Notes: generated by a model not told the origin, from the sequence alone. Positions 1 to 5,216 are shown, counted from the first letter of the stretch. The stretch is DNA of 6,516 nucleotides from Oscillospiraceae bacterium (GCA_017409645.1 JAFQSI010000149.1:1-6516); one strand, 5' to 3'. Program-made: numbers and translations.

Positions 1-458
1 CTGTTGTAGATCAGGATGGGCGCAGCGGCCCGGGAGATCATGACGCCGTCGTGATAATCGATGGTGATGACGTCGTTGCCCCGCAGCGCCTGGACCACCT
101 CCGGAAACAGGCAGGTACGCCCGGGATCGGTGCCGTGCTGGTTGTCGTAGAGCATCCGGCCGGTATCGTCGGTGATGATCAGACGGGTGGTCTTCAGATT
201 GCCCAGGGATTCCACGGCAGTCCGGGCGGTATTGGCGTTGAGGACCTCCTGACCGCCTGCGGCGGAGGAGACGAGGAGGATCCTGTCCATCATGGCGGTG
301 TGCTTGCTCCGGTAGAAAAGCTGCTGGCTGGTCCGGGAGCAATAGATGTTCAGAAACAGCATCACGAAAAAGGTCAGGGCGATATACACCGCCGCATAGC
401 GCACCTGATTGCTGCCGTAGCGCAGTTTGCGCTGCTCACTTCTTGAAATAATAGCCAA
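1..458 (-). CDS. Sensor histidine kinase, N-terminal part (cut by window edge)
   Basis: The frame is open from just inside the end of the response regulator gene to the left window edge, about 152 codons. It shows a short basic N-terminus, one hydrophobic segment (about residues 20-39, core YIALTFFVMLFLNIY) and then an extracytoplasmic-looking domain containing TTRLIITDDTGRMLYDN and, near the edge, GVMISRAAAPILIYN. This is the usual front end of a membrane sensor kinase. HAMP, HisKA and ATPase domains are expected beyond the edge but cannot be seen. Its place directly after an OmpR-type regulator makes it the likely cognate kinase, phosphorylating that regulator in response to an envelope signal. 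The start is uncertain: a TTG at 458 overlaps the regulator by 23 nt, a GTG at 404 lacks a clear ribosome site, and a rare CTG at 425 follows AAGAAGTGAG. No in-frame ATG is available before the membrane segment. The kinase identity rests on context and topology, because no catalytic motif is in view. Confidence 0.8.
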   Translation of the reverse strand, partial: MAIISRSEQRKLRYGSNQVRYAAVYIALTFFVMLFLNIYCSRTSQQLFYRSKHTAMMDRILLVSSAAGGQEVLNANTARTAVESLGNLKTTRLIITDDTGRMLYDNQHGTDPGRTCLFPEVVQALRGNDVITIDYHDGVMISRAAAPILIYN

Positions 459-1119
459 CGCCCCACTTCGTCATAATGTGTTTCGGCTGGGCCGGATTCT
501 CCTCCAGCTTTTCCCGGAGACGGCGGATGTGGACGTCCACGGTCCGGATGTCGGAGCGGTATTCGTAGGCCCAGATGGTGTTCAGCAGGTCATCCCGGGA
601 GTAGACCCGGTTCGGATTGCGCATGAGGAACTCGATGACGTCGAATTCCTTGGCGGTCAGGTCTGCAAGCTCGTCGCCCCGGTAGGCGTTCCGGCCGTCC
701 AGATCCAGACGGATGGAGCCGCCCACCAGCTCGTTTTTCGGCGGCACCTTGGCGGCGGAGACGGCGCTGCGGCGCAGCAGGGCCCGGATCCGGGCCTTCA
801 GCTCCAGAATGTTGAAGGGCTTGGTCAGGTAATCATCAGCGCCCTGGTCAAAGCCCAGGAGCTTGTCCATATCTCCGGCCTTGGCCGTCAGCAGGATGAT
901 GGGCACATCGGAGAATTCCCGGATCCGGGTGCAGGCCTCCAGGCCGTCCATCCGGGGCATCATCACATCCAGGACGATCAGGTCCGGGCTCTGGCTCCGG
1001 GCCAGCTCCACGGCCTCCATGCCGTCGCAGCCGGTGATGACCTCGTAGCCGTCGTTTTGCAGGTTGAATCGGATGCCCTTGACCAGAAGGGCCTCGTCAT
1101 CCACGACAAGTATTTTCAT
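436..1119 (-). CDS. OmpR/PhoB-family response regulator, WalR/VicR-like
   Basis: The 227-aa protein has the full two-domain layout of the family. The receiver domain (about 1-118) has acidic residues D7 and D8, the phosphoacceptor D51 in VLDVMMPRMDG, T78 in LLTAK and K100 in LTKPF. The winged-helix DNA-binding domain (about 130-227) has the recognition-helix region RTVDVHIRRLREKLE (192-206) and the wing TKWGVGYYFKK at the C-terminus. These features recall WalR/PhoP regulators, which often act on cell-wall or phosphate genes; the exact regulon cannot be read from sequence. It is a cytoplasmic transcription factor. The ATG at 1119 follows GGAGGA with a 5-nt gap, and that site abuts the comEA stop codon, so the two genes are co-transcribed with 10 bp between them. 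The stop lies within or just before the start of the kinase gene. All key receiver residues are present, so it should be an active phosphorylation-dependent regulator. Confidence 0.96.
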   Translation of the reverse strand: MKILVVDDEALLVKGIRFNLQNDGYEVITGCDGMEAVELARSQSPDLIVLDVMMPRMDGLEACTRIREFSDVPIILLTAKAGDMDKLLGFDQGADDYLTKPFNILELKARIRALLRRSAVSAAKVPPKNELVGGSIRLDLDGRNAYRGDELADLTAKEFDVIEFLMRNPNRVYSRDDLLNTIWAYEYRSDIRTVDVHIRRLREKLEENPAQPKHIMTKWGVGYYFKK

Positions 1120-1130
1120 AAGCTTCCTCC
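1114..1130 (-). promoter_or_regulatory. Ribosome binding site of the response regulator
   Basis: On the minus strand GGAGGA (about 1125-1130) precedes the ATG at 1119 by 5 nt. It overlaps the end of the comEA-like stop codon (1132-1130), so ribosomes finishing comEA pass directly over it. This fixes the regulator start and indicates one transcript. Confidence 0.8.
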
Positions 1131-1612
1131 TATACGGTGGCGTAGGGCTTCAGATCTGCCAGACGCTTCTCGCCGATGCCCTTGACGTTGATCAGCTGAT
1201 CGACGCTGGTGAAGGGGCCGTTGGCATTGCGGTAATCGATGATCCGCTGGCCGATGACCTCGCCGATCCCCGGCAGGGCCTCCAGCTCCCGCAGTGATGC
1301 GGTGTTGATGTTGACGGGGAAGGTGACCTCCGGCTCCTTTGATTTTGAGGTGGCGGATGTCTGGGTCTTTGATGGGGCGCTGCTGCTCTGGCTGGGGGCA
1401 GAAACAGTCTCAGCGGGGACCGTCGTCTCCGGCGGCAGCGTCACCAGAACCTCCTGCAGCACGATCACCGTCTCCCCGGGGATCGTCTCATATACGGTAC
1501 GGGAGATCTCGATGGCTCCGACCCGGGTATTGCGTCCGAGAAAGAATCCGCCGGTGAAGCCGCCGAAGAGCAGCACCAGTGCAGCAAGGGCCGCAGCGGC
1601 CTTATTTTTCAT
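1130..1612 (-). CDS. comEA: ComEA-like helix-hairpin-helix DNA-binding protein, membrane anchored
   Basis: The 160-aa protein starts with an N-terminal membrane anchor (about 5-26, AAAALAALVLLFGGFTGGFF) and a stretch with no domain I recognise (30-58). A Thr/Ser/Pro/Ala-rich linker (about 58-97, with TLPPETTVPAETV) follows, then a C-terminal double helix-hairpin-helix (about 100-160). The hairpins are LPGIGEVIGQRIIDYR (113-128) and VKGIGEKRLADL (143-154); the NINTA lead-in (101-105) is typical. ComEA proteins bind double-stranded DNA outside the membrane during transformation, so this one could be the DNA receptor of a competence system or a related envelope DNA-binding protein. It is shorter than Bacillus ComEA (about 205 aa), and I do not see the SLBB domain found there. 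I chose the ATG at 1612 because AAAGGAGGG lies 7 nt before it; an in-frame ATG at 1630 lies upstream of that site. It heads the operon with the two-component genes. No other competence gene is visible. Confidence 0.9.
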   Translation of the reverse strand: MKNKAAAALAALVLLFGGFTGGFFLGRNTRVGAIEISRTVYETIPGETVIVLQEVLVTLPPETTVPAETVSAPSQSSSAPSKTQTSATSKSKEPEVTFPVNINTASLRELEALPGIGEVIGQRIIDYRNANGPFTSVDQLINVKGIGEKRLADLKPYATV

Positions 1613-1629
1613 GGCAGACCCTCCTTTCA

Positions 1630-1658
1630 TTGACGCGGGGCGGATAAAATGCTATAAT
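1630..1658 (+). promoter_or_regulatory. Sigma-A promoter of the carboxypeptidase operon
   Basis: The -35 TTGACG (1630-1635) and -10 TATAAT (1653-1658) are 17 bp apart, 11 of 12 consensus positions, so this should be a strong housekeeping promoter. Transcription should start near 1663-1665, leaving a leader of about 89 nt before the ATG at 1753. The -35 starts a few bases from the comEA ribosome site on the other strand. Confidence 0.85.
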
Positions 1659-1674
1659 ACACAGGTATCGCTTC

Positions 1675-1694
1675 GGCAGTGCCTTTCGACTGCC
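1675..1694. other. Stem-loop in the overlap of the two divergent leaders
   Basis: GGCAGT (1675-1680) and ACTGCC (1689-1694) form a perfect 6-bp stem with an 8-nt loop. It lies at the extreme 5' end of the predicted comEA transcript (start near 1695) and about 10 nt into the carboxypeptidase transcript. No U-tract follows on either strand, so it does not look like a terminator. It could stabilise the RNA ends or take part in pairing between the two complementary leaders. Confidence 0.5.
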
Positions 1695-1701
1695 TGCGAC
1701 C

Positions 1702-1730
1702 ATTATACACAATTTTTGACAGCCGGACAA
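1702..1730 (-). promoter_or_regulatory. Sigma-A promoter of the comEA/two-component operon
   Basis: On the minus strand, -35 TTGTCC (1730-1725) and -10 TATAAT (1707-1702) are separated by exactly 17 bp. The -10 is perfect and the -35 matches 4 of 6. Transcription should start near 1695, giving a leader of about 83 nt before the ATG at 1612. The -35 lies inside the inverted repeat at 1722-1737. Confidence 0.72.
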
Positions 1731-1737
1731 GTCCGGC
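1722..1737. repeat. Perfect inverted repeat, possible operator or leader hairpin
   Basis: GCCGGAC-AA-GTCCGGC has 7-bp arms with a 2-bp centre. On the minus strand it covers the -35 of the comEA promoter (1730-1725). On the plus strand it ends one base before the carboxypeptidase ribosome site (AGCAGGA, 1738-1744). Two readings are open: an operator for a dimeric regulator acting on comEA, or an RNA hairpin (six pairs closing a CAAG loop) next to the ribosome site. Confidence 0.5.
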
Positions 1738-1752
1738 AGCAGGATATTGGTG

Positions 1753-3288
1753 ATGAATATGAAAAAATTTCGTTTGTTAAGCCTGATGACGGCCCTGACG
1801 CTGACGGTCAGTGCCGCTGTGATGCCCATCCAGGCGGCCCCGGAGGAGGAGCCGGTCCAGACCACGGCTCCTGTCGAAACGACCGTCCCGCCGGAGACGA
1901 CCCTTCCGCCGCAGACGGAGCCCACCATGCCCCCGGATTTCCAGGGGGACGCCAGTGTGGAATACGGCTCGCGGACCCTGGACGCCCAAAAGCCCCTGTC
2001 CGATGCGGGCGATTACTCCGCCGAGGCCAAGGCTGCGCTGCTGTATGATCTGAATTCCGAGACGCTGGTCTTTGCCCAGGATATCGACGAGAAGCTCTAT
2101 CCCGCCAGTCTGACCAAGGTCATGACCTGTCTGCTGACCCTCGAGATGCAGCCCGACCTGGATCAGATGGTCACCGTCACAAAGGAGGGCCTGAAGGATA
2201 TGGAGCCCGGCGGCTCCAATGTGGCGCTGCAGGTGGGAGAGCAGATGTCCGTCCGGGATCTGCTGTACTGCCTGATGGTCAAGTCCGGCAACGACGCGGC
2301 CTCCGTGCTGGCGGTCCACAACAGCGGCTCCATCGAGGCCTTCGTGGAGGTCATGAACCGGCGTGCGGCGGAGCTGGGCTGCACCGGCACCCATTTCGCC
2401 AATGCCCACGGCCTTCATAACGATGACCACTACACCACCGCAAGAGACATGGCCCGGATCCTCCGGGAAGCCATGCAGCATCCCTTGTTCGAGGAGATCT
2501 TCTGCACCAAGGAGTACACCGTCCCGGCGACCAATGTCTCAGAGCCGAGGGAGCTGGCGACCACCAATTTTCTGATCCGCAGCAGCGGCTACCCCGACGT
2601 CACCGACTCCCGGGTCCTGGGCGGCAAGACCGGCAACACCTCCAAGGCGGGCCGGTGCCTGGTGACTGTCTCCGAGAAGAACGACATGAAGCTGATCAGC
2701 GTCATCCTGGGCGCCAAGGGCACCCGTGGCTCCGACGGCTATTCCTTCGTAAGATACGGCAATTTTGAGGAGACGTCCGACATGCTGGATTTTGCGTATA
2801 AGCGCTACACCACCATGCAGGTACTGAACCCCACCGTTGTGGCGGGCCAGTTCCCTGTCAGCGGCGGCTCCCACAACGCCTTCGGCACCATCGGCGCGGC
2901 CATGTCCGCTGCCGTGCCCGAGGGCAGCAATGTCGATACCATTGAATATGAGTACAAGCTGATCGACGGCGGCCTGACGGCTCCGGTGAAGCAGGGACAG
3001 AAGATCGGCACCGTCCGGGTCTGGTGTGATGATATCTGCCTGGCTCAGCAGGATCTGCTGAGCGCGTCGGATGTTCTGGTGGAATCGGGGAAGTCCTCCG
3101 GCCGCCGGACCTCTCCCGATGAATCTCTGGACCTGTGGAACGGGATCCTGAAGATCGCGCTGATCGTGGTGGCGGTGCTGTTCGTGCTGGTGATCCTCCT
3201 CAGGATGCGGGCAGCAGCCCTTCGCCGCCGCAGAAAGCGCCGCAAGGCCGCGGCAAAGAAGCCGAATCCCGACAGAAGGAGACGCTGA
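1753..3288 (+). CDS. dacA: Serine-type D-Ala-D-Ala carboxypeptidase (PBP5/DacA family, peptidase S11)
   Basis: This enzyme trims the terminal D-Ala from peptidoglycan pentapeptides outside the membrane. The 511-aa product has a signal peptide (about 1-29, ending PIQAAP), a Thr/Pro-rich linker (about 35-62, TTVPPETTLPPQ), then the S11 catalytic domain. All three active-site motifs are present: SLTK (S119 nucleophile, K122), SGN (178-180) and KTG (292-294, in GGKTGNTSKAG). A PBP5-like C-terminal domain follows. The protein ends in a clear transmembrane helix (about 464-483, ILKIALIVVAVLFVLVILL) and a very basic tail (RRRRKRRK), so it is a bitopic membrane protein rather than one held by an amphipathic helix as in PBP5. 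The ATG at 1753 is preferred because AGCAGGA (1738-1744) is 8 nt upstream; a TTG at 1747 is too close to it and an ATG at 1759 is farther away. Family paralogues are common, so the symbol is approximate. It is the first gene of a plus-strand operon. Confidence 0.95.
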   Translation: MNMKKFRLLSLMTALTLTVSAAVMPIQAAPEEEPVQTTAPVETTVPPETTLPPQTEPTMPPDFQGDASVEYGSRTLDAQKPLSDAGDYSAEAKAALLYDLNSETLVFAQDIDEKLYPASLTKVMTCLLTLEMQPDLDQMVTVTKEGLKDMEPGGSNVALQVGEQMSVRDLLYCLMVKSGNDAASVLAVHNSGSIEAFVEVMNRRAAELGCTGTHFANAHGLHNDDHYTTARDMARILREAMQHPLFEEIFCTKEYTVPATNVSEPRELATTNFLIRSSGYPDVTDSRVLGGKTGNTSKAGRCLVTVSEKNDMKLISVILGAKGTRGSDGYSFVRYGNFEETSDMLDFAYKRYTTMQVLNPTVVAGQFPVSGGSHNAFGTIGAAMSAAVPEGSNVDTIEYEYKLIDGGLTAPVKQGQKIGTVRVWCDDICLAQQDLLSASDVLVESGKSSGRRTSPDESLDLWNGILKIALIVVAVLFVLVILLRMRAAALRRRRKRRKAAAKKPNPDRRRR

Positions 3289-3289
3289 T

Positions 3290-3856
3290 ATGCGAACTTG
3301 GGAAGAATTGGAGCAGCAGTGTCTGAGCTGCACCGGCTGCGGCCTGTGCGAGACGCGGCACAACGTGGTCTTCGGCGTGGGAAAACGGGACGCCGGAGTC
3401 CTCTTCGTGGGCGAGGGACCCGGCGAGCAGGAGGACCTGAGCGGCGAGCCCTTTGTGGGCCCCGCCGGAAAGCTCCTGGACGATATGCTGTCCATCGTGG
3501 ACCTGGATCGGGCACAGAATTGCTACATCGCCAACATCGTCAAGTGCCGCCCGCCGAGAAACCGGGATCCTCTGGAGACGGAGCAGGAGGCCTGCATCGG
3601 CTACCTGCGCAATCAGGTTGCCCTGATCCAGCCGAAGATCATCGTCTGCCTTGGCCGCATCGCCGCAAAAAAGCTCATCGACCCGGACTTCCGCATCACC
3701 CGCCAGCACGGCCAGTGGTTCAGGCGGGGGGATTTCTGGATGATGGCCACCTACCACCCCTCGGCTCTGCTGCGGGATGTGGGCAAGCGGCCCGAGGCCT
3801 TTGATGACCTCATGAGCCTTCGCGCAAAGATGAGGGAGCTGGGGGTGGAGCTGTGA
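3290..3856 (+). CDS. Family 4 uracil-DNA glycosylase (iron-sulfur type)
   Basis: The 188-aa protein removes uracil from DNA, starting base-excision repair of deaminated cytosine. Visible family motifs are the N-terminal cysteine cluster (C11, C14, C17, C20), GEGPGEQED (41-49, matching the family's GEAPGxxED active-site loop), GEPFVGPAGKLLD (52-64), NIVKCRPPRNRDP (82-94) and the C-terminal HPSALLR (156-162). By comparison with family 4 enzymes, C14, C17, C86 and C102 are the likely [4Fe-4S] ligands. Length fits the family (about 180-220 aa). The ATG at 3290 lies one base after the carboxypeptidase stop codon, and its AAGGAG site (about 3276-3281) lies in the 3' end of that gene, so the two are co-translated. 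Its stop overlaps the start of the cupin gene. Some relatives of this family are annotated as bacteriophage-type DNA polymerase N-terminal domains; here the protein stands alone and is complete. Confidence 0.95.
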   Translation: MRTWEELEQQCLSCTGCGLCETRHNVVFGVGKRDAGVLFVGEGPGEQEDLSGEPFVGPAGKLLDDMLSIVDLDRAQNCYIANIVKCRPPRNRDPLETEQEACIGYLRNQVALIQPKIIVCLGRIAAKKLIDPDFRITRQHGQWFRRGDFWMMATYHPSALLRDVGKRPEAFDDLMSLRAKMRELGVEL

Positions 3857-4308
3857 AGCACTGCAATCTCGAGGATCTGCCCCGGAAGCATAAGGTGGGC
3901 GCAGAGGGGTACGAGTTTGTCAGACGTGATTTTCACCGGGTCCATGAGGCCCAGAGCCTGGTTAGGATCTATGAGATCCCACCCGGAAAGTCAGCGTATC
4001 CCTACCACTATCATCTGAAGAATGAGGAGACGTTCTTTATTCTCAAGGGCGCGGGCTTGCTGCGCACCAGAAAAGGGGAGCGGGAGGTCAAGCCGGGCGA
4101 TCTGCTGTTCTTCCCCGCCGGGGAGGATGGCGCTCACAAGCTGACCAATACCTCTGACAGCGAGCCACTGGTGTATCTGGATTTCGATATCGTCCACGAC
4201 CTGGATGTGACCATGTACCCGGATTCGGGAAAGCTCGGTATCTGGGGCATGGATACCAACAAAATCTACCGCATCGGGGACGATGTGGATTATTATGACG
4301 GAGAATGA
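3853..4308 (+). CDS. Small single-domain cupin protein
   Basis: The 151-aa protein has one cupin beta-barrel. Motif 1 is GKSAYPYHYHLKNEETFFI (from G45) with H52, H54 and E58 or E59 as metal ligands. Motif 2 is PGDLLFFPAGEDGAHKLTN (81-99) with H95 as the fourth ligand. The spacing before H95 is two residues longer than in the classic motif. The C-terminus (IYRIGDDVDYYDGE) matches a tail I recall from a widespread family of cupin proteins annotated only by fold. Such proteins bind a metal and may act as isomerases, oxygenases or sugar-binding proteins, but no substrate can be assigned. The GTG start at 3853 overlaps the glycosylase TGA (GTGA), with GGGGGTGG just upstream, so translation is coupled. 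The coupling may be economy of packing rather than shared function. It is the last gene before the terminator. Confidence 0.88.
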   Translation: MKHCNLEDLPRKHKVGAEGYEFVRRDFHRVHEAQSLVRIYEIPPGKSAYPYHYHLKNEETFFILKGAGLLRTRKGEREVKPGDLLFFPAGEDGAHKLTNTSDSEPLVYLDFDIVHDLDVTMYPDSGKLGIWGMDTNKIYRIGDDVDYYDGE

Positions 4309-4310
4309 CA

Positions 4311-4337
4311 AAATCCCTGCCGATTCGGCAGGGATTT
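4311..4337. terminator. Bidirectional intrinsic terminator between convergent operons
   Basis: AAATCCCTGCCG (4311-4322) and CGGCAGGGATTT (4326-4337) pair perfectly over 12 bp around the loop ATT. On the plus strand the tail is ATTTCATTCGTT; on the minus strand it is ATTTTGTCATT. The hairpin begins two bases after the cupin stop codon and lies six bases from the stop of the minus-strand gene, so it should end transcripts from both sides. The U-tracts are short and interrupted, so efficiency may be moderate. Confidence 0.85.
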
Positions 4338-4343
4338 CATTCG

Positions 4344-4661
4344 TTATAGCAGAAAATATAGAGCAAGGGTCAGCATAGGCGACAATCCGCCCTCGTCGTC
4401 CTGGTTCATCAGCAGGAGCAGGAACACGATCATCAGGTCCGCGGTGTCGAGTCCTCTGGGGAGCAGTCCCTTGAAAAAGTCCAGGATCCCCTGGCTCTGC
4501 CGGTGACAGGGCTCCGGCTTCGGCGGCTCCGGCGGGGGACAGGGGATCTCCGGCTTCGGCGGCTCGGGCCTGGGCTTCGGTGGTGGTGCCGGGCGGCGCG
4601 GCTCCGGCTGTGCGCTGCGGCGGTAGGAGCCGTCGCCCTGGGGGATATAGTGGTTATACAT
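4344..4661 (-). CDS. Small proline-rich protein with hydrophobic C-terminus, function unknown
   Basis: I do not recognise a named family. The 105-aa product has a Tyr-containing start (MYNHYIPQGDGSYRR), a Pro/Glu/Lys-rich middle (about 19-52) with two EPPKPE units 12 residues apart, a short amphipathic part ILDFFKGLLPRGLD (59-72), and two hydrophobic stretches (about 73-85 and 93-105) separated by the acidic NQDDEGG. No signal peptide is visible. The layout suggests a protein presenting a stiff proline-rich arm and inserting in, or lying on, the membrane by a C-terminal hairpin; that is inference. The ATG at 4661 follows GGGAGG with a 5-nt gap and overlaps the upstream gene by 8 nt (ATGTATAA), which argues strongly that it is translated. 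It is the last gene of a three-gene operon and ends at the shared terminator. I have an impression that similar LDT-D-hydrophobic-acidic-hydrophobic tails occur in other Oscillospiraceae, but cannot verify it. Confidence 0.8.
   Translation of the reverse strand: MYNHYIPQGDGSYRRSAQPEPRRPAPPPKPRPEPPKPEIPCPPPEPPKPEPCHRQSQGILDFFKGLLPRGLDTADLMIVFLLLLMNQDDEGGLSPMLTLALYFLL
4512..4565. repeat. In-frame 18-bp direct repeat (36-bp period) in the proline-rich gene
   Basis: The 18-mer CTCCGGCTTCGGCGGCTC occurs at 4512-4529 and again at 4548-4565, a period of 36 bp or 12 codons. On the minus strand it encodes the repeated EPPKPE core. The phase-preserving period means copy-number change would lengthen or shorten the proline arm without breaking the frame. 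Confidence 0.85.
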
Positions 4662-4986
4662 GGCGCCCTCCCTGGTTCATGGCGTGGGAAGCGAATTTGG
4701 CGATGAGACTGGCCTGCATGGCCTTCTCCAGCCGGACCAGCCGGTCCTCCGGCACGAAGCCCCGGAGCGCATGGATGAGATCGCGCTGCCGGGGCTCCAG
4801 CTGGGTGGCCTTGAGCATGGCCATCATATTCCCCATGGCCCCGGGATCAAAGGGCATGGAGCTGGGCTGCGGCGGGGGAGGGGGCGCGGAGGGCTGCTGG
4901 TTCATGGCACCCGCCATGGACATGATCTGCCCCATCAGCTCCGGATTGGAGAGAATGGATTGGAGCTTGTCTTCAAATTCCGCCAT
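4654..4986 (-). CDS. Small Met/Pro-rich helical protein, function unknown
   Basis: The 110-aa product is not one I can name. It has an N-terminal helical part (MAEFEDKLQSILSNPELMGQ, then IMSMAGAMN), a proline run (about 32-42, APPPPPQP), a Met-rich segment (50-57, AMGNMMAM) and a C-terminal basic helical part (about 63-103) with RQRDLIHALRGFVPEDR and LEKAMQASLIAKFASHAMN. Twelve of 110 residues are Met. There is no signal peptide or membrane segment, so it is probably cytoplasmic. The NPELMGQIMS segment resembles the QQPEAQALLARLQ segment of the upstream 79-aa protein, which may mean a shared origin. The ATG at 4986 has GAGGGA nearby and overlaps the upstream gene by 14 nt; the 3' end overlaps the next gene by 8 nt. 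Both overlaps are in different frames and support translation of all three genes. The operon partners are the only functional clue. Confidence 0.8.
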   Translation of the reverse strand: MAEFEDKLQSILSNPELMGQIMSMAGAMNQQPSAPPPPPQPSSMPFDPGAMGNMMAMLKATQLEPRQRDLIHALRGFVPEDRLVRLEKAMQASLIAKFASHAMNQGGRHV

Positions 4987-5212
4987 GGCCGTCCCTCATC
5001 TGCTTCGAGAGCTGCTGAACCTGGCTGTCGGCCAGCAGGGGAGACAGGGCCTCCTTTGCACCGGCGGTGTCGCCCCGGAAGGCCCGGTCCACCGCCGCCT
5101 GGAGGGCAGACTGGTCCAGCTGCTGGAGTCTTGCCAGCAGCGCCTGGGCCTCGGGCTGCTGAAGCATCCGGGCCAGATCGGATCGGGAAAAATCTCCGTT
5201 TTTTTGAAACAT
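4973..5212 (-). CDS. 79-aa helical protein, function unknown; first gene of the small-protein operon
   Basis: The product (MFQKNGDFSRSDLARML at the start) is almost wholly alpha-helical by composition, rich in Leu, Gln and Ala, and hydrophilic. The layout is SDLARMLQQPEAQALLARLQ (11-30), QSALQAAVDRAFRGDTAGAK (34-53) and LSPLLADSQVQQLSKQMRD (56-74). I recall proteins with this pattern (helix with P-E-A-Q/G-K, then a block of the A-x-RGD-x-AGAKEAL type, then L-x-P-L-L) as hypothetical genes in Oscillospiraceae, without a function. The start at ATG 5212 is set by a strong AGGAGG site with a 7-nt gap; the frame stays open farther upstream, but that would run through the ribosome site and promoter region. 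It overlaps the 110-aa gene by 14 nt. It diverges from the metallophosphoesterase gene. No metal-binding, nucleotide-binding or DNA-binding motif is visible. Confidence 0.82.
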   Translation of the reverse strand: MFQKNGDFSRSDLARMLQQPEAQALLARLQQLDQSALQAAVDRAFRGDTAGAKEALSPLLADSQVQQLSKQMRDGHGGI

Positions 5213-5216
5213 ACGA

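Noticed and set aside
51..446. Open plus-strand frame opposite the sensor kinase N-terminus
   Set aside because: It is antisense to a convincing membrane-sensor sequence, has no ribosome site, and its composition is typical of a GC-rich shadow frame.
427..1185. 252-codon plus-strand frame opposite the response regulator
   Set aside because: The minus strand encodes a regulator with all receiver and DNA-binding motifs; the plus frame has no recognisable domain.
1716..1721. Perfect TTGACA on the plus strand before dacA
   Set aside because: No acceptable -10 lies 16-18 bp downstream, and the region there holds the dacA ribosome site; the promoter at 1630-1658 is far better.
1613..1752. Riboswitch or T-box in the carboxypeptidase leader
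   Set aside because: The leader is only about 89 nt, with two small hairpins and no terminator or recognisable aptamer core.
1777..2481. Long minus-strand frame inside the carboxypeptidase gene
   Set aside because: The plus strand carries SLTK and SGN motifs in this span; the minus frame is His/Gly/Arg-rich with no ribosome site.
2539..3495. 318-codon minus-strand frame across the carboxypeptidase/glycosylase junction
   Set aside because: It runs antisense through two well-supported genes and their junction, which real genes rarely do, and shows no domain.
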